Below are positions 49,453-60,287 of a stretch of 64,000 nucleotides of DNA, piece by piece (positions within the stretch are counted from its first letter, which is position 1; each line of letters begins with the position of its first letter). The position numbers and the translations under genes are program-made. The DNA comes from Rhynchosporium graminicola (lineage: Eukaryota; Ascomycota; Leotiomycetes; Helotiales; Ploettnerulaceae), in contig FJUW01000009.1 in the NCBI GenBank assembly GCA_900074885.1, positions 609,019-673,018 on the forward strand, written 5' to 3'. Under the pieces are notes generated by a model that saw only the letters and a list, made by a program, of their open reading frames with translations, was not told the DNA's origin and made no database searches.

Positions 49453-50825
49453 TTTGTAGTGAGGAGCCCATTGAGAATTGATGATGGATGGGGATGAAAG
49501 GAAAGCAGGTGAGATAGTGTAATACCTGCCGGTCGAAGCAAGAGAAGAGAGAGCCTTATATCGGTACTTCTTATGTCGACTATCGGATCTGGCCAATTGG
49601 TAAGACTAAGATCTTAGCATCGGGAAGGGGACGTAACGAGATCAAGCTGTAGGTACTTGTGCGACGGAACGTCCATGTAAAGAAGAGCTTGAATGCCATG
49701 TAACAACCGTGTTAGCGTGTGATAGATAGTGCAGGGCAATAGCAATCAACCGGGTTCAGCACACTGATAAGCTTGATCTTCCCGATATCAGTACGGAATA
49801 GCGAGCATCAAAGCCGCATGCAATTCGCGTTAAGAATACTGCGCTGGCCCAATTAACAGTCCGTGTAATCGACATATAGAAGATTAAACCCGTGAATCCG
49901 CTCTATCTTCTGCTTTTGCACTGCATGGGTCGATTTCAAATACGGATCGACGTAAGTTTCACAAAGACTCATGAAGAGCAGTACGGTGGTGCTACCAGAT
50001 AGCCCTCAAGCGAATGCTCGGGTGGCGATCGGTTGGACCTGGCAATAAAGATACTTACATATGTGACTCTCCTCTGGGCTAGCCGCGACGTACAAGAAAA
50101 ACATTTAAGGAGATGATCTACATGATTGCCGAAATCTCAATGCTTGTCTTTTGCTTTTGTATCAAGTGTTGAAAATACAAAGCCATACATTGCCGAGACA
50201 TCCAAGCGGTGTTTGAATACTCCATGTCAGCCAGCAGCGAAGCATCTCGCAGGTTTATTCCATCTTCGACATATATGTGTCAACATATTTAATTATGACT
50301 GCCTAGACACAGAAAGCAATCACTCGCATGATAAACAAAATCCAAAGTTTCCTGGACAGAGTTCAGTGTTAGGAAATTAACCATGTGCAGCGTGACACCA
50401 CTCCAAAGCTCTATATGATCGACATAGTACCTTATTCTCATGATCGTCACACACACACATACACATACACACGCAGGAGTGCAAGCAAGCAATCTCCAAA
50501 TCTCCGATCTTCCTCGTATCCACACCCAAGATATGACAGAAGCTCTTATGATCCCCAACTACTTCCACCCTCCGGACATATTTCGTAATCTACCAGTCAC
50601 ACACGTCAAAAAGCCAAGGTACATAGGCACTCCTCTCCTCTCGCTAAGAGCTCCGTCTTGTGTCACAGACAGAAAGAAACTTTTTCGCGCCTGCCGTGAT
50701 GATATTTTCCCTCTCTCCATCCCCAAAGAAATCGAAAAAAAAACACTCAATTCCCAAAATTCTGCAAGCCTTATTAAAGAGGGACAGAATTACTCCCAAC
50801 TACAACTCACCCATCCATCCACAAT
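49453..50825. promoter_or_regulatory. Shared intergenic region between two divergent cysteine-rich protein genes
   Basis: These 1373 bp separate the two starts. Pyrimidine-rich minus-strand sequence precedes 49452, and pyrimidine-rich plus-strand sequence with a short (CA)n run near 50448-50470 precedes 50826. The long frame at 50440-50931 is low-complexity and taken as leader. No other gene is seen. Confidence 0.4.
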
Positions 50826-51479
50826 ATGCATCCATCTCCCCTCAACTATCTACGCACCCTCACAATCGCTTTTGCCGTCCTATTATCTACCTCCGTATTC
50901 GCCTCTCCTGTCAAGGCTATCACTAACCTAGAGACTCTAAGTCTGAACATCAAGATCTCCATCGCCGTAAGCTTGCCTACCTTCATACCTCCATATCCAT
51001 CTATCCATCTCTCTCTCTCTCTAGTTTCTCCTATACTATATCCCGTATAATCTACAACACTATTCCACTTCCCTCCCCTCTACTGCAATCCAGTCTAATA
51101 CTAAACCTGGGTTAACACTCCTTCCTAACCCCAGGACAACGACTACACCTCCTTAACTATCACCACCACTACCACCATCCTCACAACGGACCAAGGGCCG
51201 GAAATGGAATTGAACAGGGAAAAGAATCCCGCCTTTGAATCACTAGATCATTGTGCACCTTCTGGCTGTAAGTCGACTCTCCTCTCCTCCCACACCCACC
51301 AAACAAAGAAAAAAAAGGAAAGAAAAGAAAAAAAAAACAAAAGAAGTAGAAAGAAAATAAGAGCTACCCAAGCTAACACCTCTTCTCTTCCCACCACAAA
51401 AGCTCCCTGCCACGCCACAGGCTGTTGTTCCGGCCTCTGCTACCGCGAAGCTGAGGACGAGTACGGGATCTGCGTTTGA
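50826..51479 (+). CDS. Putative small secreted cysteine-rich protein, 116 aa
   Basis: Exons are 50826-50966, 51135-51267 and 51403-51479. The introns of 168 bp (GTAAGC..CCCAG) and 135 bp (GTAAGT..AAAAG with GCTAAC) keep phase. Residues 1 to about 28 are a signal peptide (NYLRTLTIAFAVLLSTSVFA). The middle is Thr-rich. The C-terminal third has six cysteines as C-x6-C-x4-CC-x3-C-x10-C, with core CCSGLC and end GICV, a spacing typical of cystine-knot-like secreted peptides. Intron 2 has no stop and is a multiple of three, so its retention would insert 45 Lys/Arg-rich residues while keeping the cysteines in frame. It shares the CCSGxC core and the three-exon secreted layout with the divergent gene at 49000-49452, but the rest differs. 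The function is unknown. Confidence 0.65.
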
Positions 51480-51701
51480 GTGTGAGGACAGGAAATGGGG
51501 GTTTTTTTGGGGGGACAAGAGGTTTTCTTTTCACTTATTCATTTATATAATGAAATGAATGGAAGATTTTGAATTCTTTTTTTTTATCAAAAAATTTCCC
51601 CATGTCATTCTAGCAAGGGTGGCTTTCTTAGGGGAGGGGGTTATTGTCTTATTTGGGGGGTTTGAGAGGATGGGGGAAGAAGAGGGAGGGAGGGACGAAG
51701 T

Positions 51702-51770
<69 letters not shown>

Positions 51771-53241
51771 AAGTCTTAATGGAAAGCCAGTTTCTCAGAA
51801 GAAGAAGAAGATATCGTGAGCTGAGATGCGAGTACGAGGCTCGTCGATAGATTTAACTCACTTACCTACCTCCCTACCTCCCTACCTCCCTACCTGTCCC
51901 CCCCTCCAGACATCAAACAAAGCAAGCCGAAAAGCGAGAAGGGAAACATATAGACACATTAACGATCATGCATCTGCATCAGCATCAGCATCAGCATCGT
52001 ATATTGTATATTCCATCTGTTGTTCTCCTCACTCCATCTACGTTTCTAAACAACATATCCACAGATACCTACACATTCCATTCCGGCCCAGCCCAGCCCA
52101 GCTTATCCTCGGCTCCTCAGCCGAGCTGAGATGAGGTGAGATGGGATGAGATGGGATGAGAGGGGAGACACGCACATGTGCGTCTGGATGATATCCCATC
52201 TCATCCAGCGCATCGCGGCTCATCGCATCCCACCCCGCCAGCTGTCGCATCGTCACTATCATCATAATAAAATCCCCACCCCAACTCAGCCCCAACTCAA
52301 CTCAACCAACTGCACCATTCACTCCTATCGCCAGAACATCCTACCTACCTTTTGAAAATTCCAGCACGAGAGAAACGAGGAGAAATCAAGTGAAGTAAAA
52401 GTAAAGGCAAAAGTAAAGCAAAAGTAAAGCAGAAACACAAGTGAGAAACCCTGAATGCAAAGCGAGTCTTGTCATCGTTCGTGATTTCATTTCATGCAGG
52501 TCGTTACAATCATCAAGTGCCTTTGGTTTTCGGCAACGCCACTCAATCCCCGTTCATACTGAGCCTACCCACTCATGTTCATTTATCAAAAACCAGCCCT
52601 CGTGTTCATTCATCATAATCCAGTCCAGTCCAGCCCAGCCCAGCCCAACCCAACCAAGCCCAATACATTCAAATGCATCATAGAACTCCACTTATCCATC
52701 TGAGAAGATTTCGCCCCTGGTCCTAACCTCGTTTGATTTCAAATTCATCAATCCCGGTCCCATCCATCCAACGACCCAAAGAAATGAAAGAAGCAACACG
52801 AATTAAAGATATGTATCAAAGTAACCTTTCCTTAGAATCCGAATCAAAGAAGGTAAGAAAGCACTAAACACAGCCTATTCCAGCTCAACCAGACTCGTGC
52901 CAGATAGATTCAAGTCCAACTTCGAGTCCAACCGAGCTAGGGGAGATCGTGTCTAGCACACCAAGAAATTGAAAAGCAAACCAATTTTTAACGCCAGCCA
53001 GCCAGTCCCATGTGCCTGGGGCATCCATATCATATCCTGTCATGTCGTGTCGCTTGTTCGTAAGTATTCTTCTAACATCAGCCAGAATCCCTCAACAGGA
53101 CCCATCATGGGAAATTTCCGGAATAGCAAAGATGCAGATACAAATGTCAAGCAAAGTATCAGAGGAGAATTGAAGTCATTTTCGTAGACATGAGTGTCGA
53201 AATCCGAGATGCTCGATCATAAACAGCTCGTGCTGCACAGC
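51480..53241. other. Intergenic region with simple repeats
   Basis: No gene recognised. It contains a long GA repeat (51703-51765), CCTAC repeats near 51866-51895, GCATCA repeats near 51968-51996 and CCAGC/CCAGT repeats near 52620-52660. The right end is probably the 3' untranslated region of the minus-strand gene at 53242. Confidence 0.5.
51703..51765 (+). repeat. (GA)n dinucleotide microsatellite
   Basis: About 31 uninterrupted GA units followed by a G run. Confidence 0.95.
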
Positions 53242-55269
53242 TCATGGCAGTTGTTGTTGTTGTTGTTTTTTTTTGGCAGCTTCCTCCCTCTCCCTAATCT
53301 GCTTCAACCTTGAATCAAGATTCTGCAGCCGACTTTGCAGACTCGGGCCATCACCAAAATCGAAACTCTCGATTGAATGTCTAGTCTGATGACTCTGGTG
53401 CGCCTGCACAGTAGCAAAAGCACTTCTCTTAATCGTTGCACTACCATCCGGGCAAACACGTCTCGGGAACGTATTACTAGGACCTAATTCTGAGAACGGA
53501 GAACCGAGGCGTTTGATAGAAGGTTCGAATGTAGCGGAAGGTAGCAGTTTTGGTGCCTCCATTGGACTCATGGCCGTCGGCTGAGGGACGGATGTCTTTG
53601 GGGCATCTTGAAGAGGAGGAGAGAAGCGGAAGAGACCAGGGATATGGTTCCTTAAAGCCTCATCTCCGAGAGAAAAGCCTCGGCTCCGCACACGACGGTT
53701 GTTTAGTGGTGTGCCGAATAATTGTTCGTTCAGAATACTTGGTCTGACAATCGCTCCACTAGGACTCAGTTCCTCTTCGAGATCATGTTGGGCCCGACGT
53801 TTCTGCGTACCGTTCAGGGAGTGGGGTTTATGAATACGGAGAGGGGAGCGCAGTTGTCTGCTGGTGTCCGATTGTGTTCTAGATGGAGAAGGTCGAGGTT
53901 CAAATGGATCGAGACCTTGGGATGAGGATGGTCCATAGGTTCGTGACACGAATGGTGAGCCCAGTCGTCGACCGCTGGCTTCGGAAAGACTGAAGTTCAT
54001 GCCACGTGAGTGTCCAAAACTTAGTGGTTTGAATTCATCTAGGGGTGGAAAGGACGAAGGTCCTGGCAAAGGGAGCTCTGCTGATAGCTGAGCTAGCGGG
54101 CCATCTGGTTGCATAGACTCAGCGGTACTAGTAGTGAGAGAGAGTGCGATATCCTTGGTATTGAAGGCGGACGGTCGATGCTCAGGAGTTCGGAGTCTCC
54201 ATTGCAGTTTAGTAAATGGTGTAGGACTGCGAGATTGTAAATGTCGATGCCTCGAGACGGATGTGTTATCCTTCTTTCTACACATCGCTCTCAAGTGGTT
54301 TCGTGTAGCCCCACCGGAATGAGGCCATTTGGCATATGAGGATTTAGGATACTCAACAGTAGGAGTGTTACTGCCACTCTTTTGTGTCATTGAGGAGCTG
54401 GACGAAAGCAGGACAGAATTTAATCTCGATGATCGACGAAGGGGAGCGGCAATCTTCTGACCTTTCCAGCTTCGCCTCGATTCCCTAGCAACTCTGTAGC
54501 AAACTCCCTCGGGTGGAACAGCACTCGCACTAATCCGAAATGGAGTCACGGTAGGGTCTTGTAAGTACATAATGTAAGTACACCAAAGATGAGCGCTCTG
54601 AGCATGGGACCAAGGAGCATCCTTACGACTCTTAGATCGGAGTTTACCATTCAATGGTTGAAAGATGTCGGCATCGAGTAGACCAGCTCTGCCATTGCCT
54701 TTGGCAGGCATCGGAAACTGAAATGGATCGGCACTATCTGACTCGGGACTCGTACAGCTGCCATCATCGGACGGACGAGATATGCGGCTGCCACTGTAGA
54801 AAGAATCATCTGAGAAATCCGAGTCATCCGAAAGCGATGAACCAGGTCTCGAGAAGTATTCTTCTGCTGGCGACGGAGAACCCATCGTCCAGTTTGGACG
54901 TTGAACTGGTAGATCGATTGAGAGAACAGGCATAGGAGTTTTTGGTGGAGAGACAGCTCGACGGGCGAATGTAAGAGGGGCAAGCAGTCCCGTCTTGACA
55001 GATAAATCCTTCCGGTCTGGCATTTCGAGATCCTCCATCGTTCCTTGTGCTAGTTCGATTGTAGGGACCGGGACATCTGCTGCTGCGACTGATGCGAGAA
55101 ACTGTTGTGTTGGAGCTTGCAAGCTTGAATCATTTCGTCTTCGGACCTTTAGTCGTTGACGTGGTGGAGATGGTTGACGTGGTTCTGCGGATGGAGGTTC
55201 TGGAGTGTGCGGTTCCTCGTACCTAAATCCTCTGGGTAGGGTGCGCGATCCGTTTGAATAGCTATACAT
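53242..55269 (-). CDS. Large Ser/Pro-rich protein of unknown function, 675 aa
   Basis: Single uninterrupted frame; start MYSYSNGSRTLPRGFRYEEP is the first ATG. Residues 1 to about 200 are Pro/Ser-rich and disordered, with acidic SSLSDDSDFSDDSF repeats. A compact ordered patch follows at about residues 225-275: APWSHAQSAHLWCTYIMYLQ, DPTVTPFRISASAVPPEG and VCYRVARESRRSWKG, rich in Trp, Tyr and hydrophobics. After that come long Ser/Arg/Pro linkers with many possible phosphorylation sites. The C-terminus is a short coiled coil (LQSRLQNLDSRLKQIREREE) ending in Lys and poly-Gln from a CAA repeat. I believe the ordered patch is conserved in Pezizomycotina but cannot name a function. A regulatory or DNA/chromatin-related role is possible, not shown. 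A long leader probably extends past 55700. Confidence 0.75.
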   Translation of the reverse strand: MYSYSNGSRTLPRGFRYEEPHTPEPPSAEPRQPSPPRQRLKVRRRNDSSLQAPTQQFLASVAAADVPVPTIELAQGTMEDLEMPDRKDLSVKTGLLAPLTFARRAVSPPKTPMPVLSIDLPVQRPNWTMGSPSPAEEYFSRPGSSLSDDSDFSDDSFYSGSRISRPSDDGSCTSPESDSADPFQFPMPAKGNGRAGLLDADIFQPLNGKLRSKSRKDAPWSHAQSAHLWCTYIMYLQDPTVTPFRISASAVPPEGVCYRVARESRRSWKGQKIAAPLRRSSRLNSVLLSSSSSMTQKSGSNTPTVEYPKSSYAKWPHSGGATRNHLRAMCRKKDNTSVSRHRHLQSRSPTPFTKLQWRLRTPEHRPSAFNTKDIALSLTTSTAESMQPDGPLAQLSAELPLPGPSSFPPLDEFKPLSFGHSRGMNFSLSEASGRRLGSPFVSRTYGPSSSQGLDPFEPRPSPSRTQSDTSRQLRSPLRIHKPHSLNGTQKRRAQHDLEEELSPSGAIVRPSILNEQLFGTPLNNRRVRSRGFSLGDEALRNHIPGLFRFSPPLQDAPKTSVPQPTAMSPMEAPKLLPSATFEPSIKRLGSPFSELGPSNTFPRRVCPDGSATIKRSAFATVQAHQSHQTRHSIESFDFGDGPSLQSRLQNLDSRLKQIREREEAAKKKQQQQQLP

Positions 55270-56946
55270 CTTGTTGTTTGATGCGGAATGTAGCAGGTCG
55301 TTGGTAGCGGATGCAAGCGACCGGATGGGATCGTGTTGGTTACCGAAGCCAGGAGTAAATGTGATTACGGGAAGAGTAGACAGGTGAGCGTTTGAGTCGT
55401 AAGGAATGCGAAAAGATGCGCAGGTCGGATTGCGAGCCAGAGGTTCTTGAAGATGAGGAACGTTTCAATTCGATCTTTATAGCTGGCGCGCGCAAACGGA
55501 ACGACAAAGCTGAACTGCTCCGACCCAGATGTCAGGACCAACTGTTGGAGAACACTCCAAGAATGTATTCCGCCCTTCAAGGGTTCTGCATCTGCGATTG
55601 CAGTGATAGGTAGCAAAGTGGTTGGAGGTGAAGTTGAGCGATTGCGACGACGGTGCGAAGAGCAATTGAGACGCGCGCGAAGCGTTGGTCGAAGGATGCG
55701 ATTGAAAGTGTAGGACAGTCGATTCCAGACGTTCGCCACGATTCGTAACAAGGAGGTGAAGATAGGAAGATTGATTGCGCCGGAGATTACCAGCGAGTTC
55801 CTTTATCTCTTGACTGGGAAAGAGTCCGAACTAGTTCCCGCCGAAGCTCCGATTCGGGATAAACGAGGAATGGAAGAAGGAAGCAAGGGCAGAAAACAAG
55901 GTGAAGTCAGAAGTCGGAGCCGCAGAAATGAGGTTTCCCAGATAAAGAGCGTAGATGGGAGAAGCAGAAGTTTGATGAAGGTGAGGCGAGGGTGAAGTGG
56001 AGGCGGAGGTGGAGGTGAAGGTGAAGGTGAAGGTGAAGGTCGAGTGAGGAAGCGCGCGAGAGTTGTGAAAGGCAAGACGTGGGCGAGCGGGCAGGCGGTG
56101 GTGGGTGGGATAGTTGGGGGAGGGGGGAAAGAGGGTTTCGCAGTAGGCTGGCTTGTGCCTGTGCAGGTTGTGCTTGAGCGGCGTGCAGAAGGGCGGGCGG
56201 ATTTCCAAGCTCCCAACGAGGATCTGAGCAGGGACATGGGCGCTCTTTTACATTACTGTAACAACAGATAATAATCAACGAATCAGAATCCCACGTCAGA
56301 TCATAGCTTCCCGAAACACGTCTCCTGGATCCGGTCATTGCAGTCCATCTGCCCAATGACAATTAATCATTCCCACACTTTTTGATCGTGGGGCGACGGG
56401 ATGATGTCCAGGTGGATATTGTAGAGGCGGGCGAGCAGAGGGAAGGGTGGAGTGGAGTGAGATGGAATGGATGCAATAGTACCAAGTAAGTAACGAACTA
56501 ATGGATGCAAACCCTGATGGACGCCGGCAACTAGTTCGTTGAGCAGTTTAATGCAAATAAGTTGATGCAAGTTCAGGCAATGTGCCTTGTGGATACTTAT
56601 ATCCGGGTGATAGATACATACATACTCGCCAGCGGCTGTTGAGATGGATGGAAATGGATGGATGGATAGATGTTCAGTTATGGAAAATGTGAACGACCCT
56701 CTTTGGCTCTTATCTAGGTACCACCAGGACAGTACCATCATACCTCACCGATCAATCTATGAATCAATCCATCCATGGCTCCAACGGCAGAAGAAGTCGA
56801 AGCGGTCAGGCACGAATGATCCAGATGGAGGTTATCAGTAGTATCATGTCACTCCAGGTTCCGGACAGAGTCAGTCAGACATTTGCTTTCTTTCCTCTTG
56901 GGTAAGGTCAACCAACCAACTGCCTCCCACCTTGATTGACTGTCAC

Positions 56947-56972
56947 ACACGCACGCACGCACGCACGCACGC
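56947..56972 (+). repeat. (ACGC)n tetramer repeat
   Basis: Six tandem ACGC-type units with a final CTCG variant. Confidence 0.85.
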
Positions 56973-57183
56973 TCGCACGGTAGGTATCTTGGGACGGAAC
57001 GGCGCGTACGACGGATGAAGTAGATCAGAGAATGACAAGGTACCTACCTACCTAATCCTGTAGCTTGAGAAAGATCTGCGTACTTGGAATAATACTTATA
57101 CTGCGTCCGTGACATTCACCAGATTTCACATCCACGGCTCCAGTTCGTCAGCGCTTCACCTCAAGCTTGGGTCCTAGTTAGGC

Positions 57184-57222
57184 CAGTCCAGTCCAGTCCA
57201 GTCCAGTGGAGTCCAGTCCAGT
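57184..57222 (+). repeat. (CCAGT)n pentamer repeat
   Basis: About eight CCAGT units with one GGAGT interruption. Confidence 0.85.
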
Positions 57223-59556
57223 CTGTGCAGCAGCAGCCAGCAGCCCGGGCTGACAGGTGCGTGCAGGTGGATCAGAGACCAAACGAATGAAGTTCAAGTG
57301 GAGAGAGGGGAGCTACATACATATTCACAATTGATCACAACTGATCACAACTGATCACTGACCGACGGATGAGGGAGGCCGGTTGCGCATGTATTTTTCG
57401 CTCGGTTGAGTATTGCGAGAACGTGTCAAGCTTTTGCCGACGCGTCAATTTCGTGTTTTCGCTACTCAGGACGCGTTTGCAGGTGGTGCCAAGGGGAAAT
57501 CGCTGATTCCTTCCCGGACCCCCACCTCGCCTCCACCTCCACACCGCATCGGCCACGAGCAGCTGCCGCCCACCATCCTTCCGTCCCATCTCTCCATCTC
57601 ATCTTGCACATCTCACTCACCTCACACATCCCACACATGTCACAAATGCCGTTTTTGATTTTTGATATTGGTTTTTATATAAACTAAGCTATCGTATGAA
57701 CATGCCCCCCTTCCTATTTCGCTCGTCTCTTGATATACCTACGTAGGCACGTGCCTATCTCTCCCTTCCTAAAGCACATCCAAGCCAAGCCAAGCCATCA
57801 ATGACCATCTCAACTACCTACACAGGTACATGCACCAGCATATCTCGAAACTAGGTACCGGTATGGCAAGAAACCGACGTCAAATCCTATCCTGCATCAA
57901 AATACAAGCCGCCAGGAAAAGCTTCACTCTTCCCGTTCGTCCGCGTGGTCACGACGCGTACCCCGAAACACTCGTCTGCCTTACCTGCCTTTAATTTTTG
58001 GCAGCTTCGTATTGCAGTGCAGCAGGATAATCACGCCTTCCGTTTGCGTGTATGGTTTGAGATGCCACATCTTAGGTCTCAGACATCTATGCATCGCCTC
58101 CTCGCAGCTATGATCTATTGGGAGTAGTAACGCCGTTGGTCTTTCCATTCGATGGAATCAAGACATGAAAAGGAACAGGGGCTGCTACATCGAAGTAGCG
58201 TCTTGGTAGGTAAGATATCAGAGGCTCCCTAACATTCTACATTTCGATTAGGAAGAAGTGTATATAGTATAGTAGGTAAACAACAGTGCTGCATGGCTAG
58301 AGATATACACACGTAGAAACAAATGCAATGTAATGCAATAAACCCTCATCCTCTGACACCCTATCCTCTAACACACCGTTATCCTGTAATCAGCTATTAA
58401 CCAATAATCACCAACACTCCCTCACATCTTCTATGCTGTGACCATGTAGTAAAGGATATCCATTCAACAACATCTCAGCCCCACTCATCAACATAAAGGA
58501 GGTACTTTGATACGTTGCAAATGCCCGTTTCTACCGAAGGAAGGAAGGAGAATATTGGACCCTGACAGCCGTTAGATACATGTCTCACCTCATCTTCACA
58601 AGCCAGAAGCATTCTCCCGATCACCCCGGATCTCTTCGTCCCCACGGAGCTGCCAAGTCTTCTATGAATACTGACGCCAGACAAGCTTGAGTTACATCGC
58701 TTACTCCCCATACTAAATTGAGCTTCTTTTCCCCACGCACACAAGACCGTCCCGTCATCTCTTTCACGTCACGACATTCCAACTCCCGTTTAGATTTTAT
58801 CGATCCATCACCACGTCAAAAAAGCGCACCTCGAACTTGCGCAGATAATTATCGCTCGTGAAGAAACGACGCGAGAAAATAGGGGAGGTTAAGGGGGTTT
58901 GGAAAGAGAGATCGATCGACTATCCAAAACTTGCAGCGACGAGAGATGGACAACATATCGGCTCTTTGGATAAACTTCTATCAGATCTGCTACAACAGTG
59001 AGAGAAACGACGACTTCTGGCCTTGTAGATATATCTTGGTCTTTTAGTAAGACCCCACGATGAGGGAAGGACGACACCAACAGGTATGAGGTGCGAGGGG
59101 TTACGCGGATGCAACTTTGAGTCTCCAGAAAGGGTATAAGAGTCGAAAATGAAATGGAGAACGCGAAGGGCTGGTTCCCTCGCAATTCCGCTAATCTTGT
59201 ATGTGCCCTAAGTCACTTGCACAACTTCCTCCATCAAGAAAATGTCTAGATGACCCTGACTTTGAGGGTCTCTTGTAAGATTCCGTGTCAAATCCTTGGA
59301 ATTCTCAAAGTAAAGACGTCGTGTCTCTCTCTCTTCGATATATCAAATAAGTGCAGCACGCTGTCTTAGATAGAGGAGATCTATGAGTAAGAATAGATTC
59401 GACCCAAAAAGAAGTCTGCGCTGTTACAGACTGATTTAGCAGTCAGAAGAAGGTCCTATATAGGGGAGCGGCATATTGATCGGCAGGACTTGTATCCTAT
59501 GCGGCTTTCGCTTCGTGACAAATATGCAATTCGAGACGACGACTAAAACAATCCAT

Positions 59557-60004
59557 TCATGGAACTGGCGCCGTAGTAGTAGACAAGATGTTCGAGGAAC
59601 CTTTGACCACTGATAGCTCGCGAATGGGGGAAATATACACATATGCGGTAAAATGACTCACCAGTTACATTACACGCACAGACGGTGTCATCATTCAATT
59701 TCCAAGCCGAAGACCAATGAAGAAAGGCATGTGGATTGACAGGAAATGAAGCAGTAAACCATAGAACAAATCCAGAAGTTTCAGGAATGTGTAGTAAAAT
59801 CAGCTTATTGATATCGGCTAGGGTGGTTTTCCTATTTAAAGGTACCAGTCTGTAACCGTGGAATGTTTGCAAGTCTGGCGGTTCAGCCAGAACTCCATTA
59901 GAGTGATCACGATGAAACGCCTCCTCTTTCATATTTTTTATGAGCTTCATACCAACTGTTTTGGATGGAAAGCTTACAACAATATGTCGTAAAATGAACG
60001 TCAT
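59557..60004 (-). CDS. Hypothetical protein, 131 aa (or about 153 aa unspliced)
   Basis: The minus-strand ATG at 60004 opens MTFILRHIVVSFPSKTVGMK, followed by PPDLQTFHGYRLVPLNRKTT and HIPETSGFVLWFTASFPVNP. A strong donor (ACTG|GTGAGTC) at 59661 and a CAG acceptor at 59610 define a 52-bp intron in phase, giving exons 59662-60004 and 59557-59609. Without splicing the same frame runs on to 59543. I prefer splicing because of the donor strength. No signal peptide or domain is recognised. It starts 283 bp from the divergent membrane protein at 60288. Confidence 0.4.
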
Positions 60005-60287
60005 CTCTCTCAAGCGAAGCTAACAAGGATATATCCAGGACGATTTCAGCTCCCAATTCGCCAATTCCACGCCACACACCAGCCACGTTCAGCTGTTCAA
60101 TAGTTTCATTGCATTTGGAAGGGAAGAAAAAGAATTCGACGGCGTGCTAAGAAGGGATGAGCACAGTCGTCGGAATGTAGTCCATAATTGTCTCGTCTTT
60201 AGCTCTTTCGCTTTCTCTCCATGGTTCGAACATACAGTCTTTACCATCGATACCCTCATCTGTTGCTCGTGCCCAAATTCGCTCGCA
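60005..60287. promoter_or_regulatory. Short divergent intergenic region
   Basis: These 283 bp lie between the starts of the minus-strand gene at 60004 and the plus-strand gene at 60288, and would serve as promoter for both. No factor sites are identified. Confidence 0.35.

Larger units (their letters stand above)
55270..59556. other. Intergenic region, long leader side and simple repeats
   Basis: No gene recognised in about 4.3 kb. Minus-strand frames near 55365-56237 (Arg/Ser/Pro-rich) are probably leader sequence of the gene at 53242. GGAGGT/GAAGGT repeats lie near 55998-56040, ACGC repeats at 56947-56972, and CCAGT repeats at 57184-57222. Short frames near 57335-57690 and 58475-59185 show no domain. 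Confidence 0.45.

Noticed and set aside
50440..50931. 163-codon plus-strand open frame overlapping the secreted protein start
   Set aside because: It reads through a (CA)n run and a different frame from the signal-peptide ORF; composition is leader-like.
51559..51819. Open frames encoding Glu/Arg repeats
   Set aside because: They are translations of the GA microsatellite.
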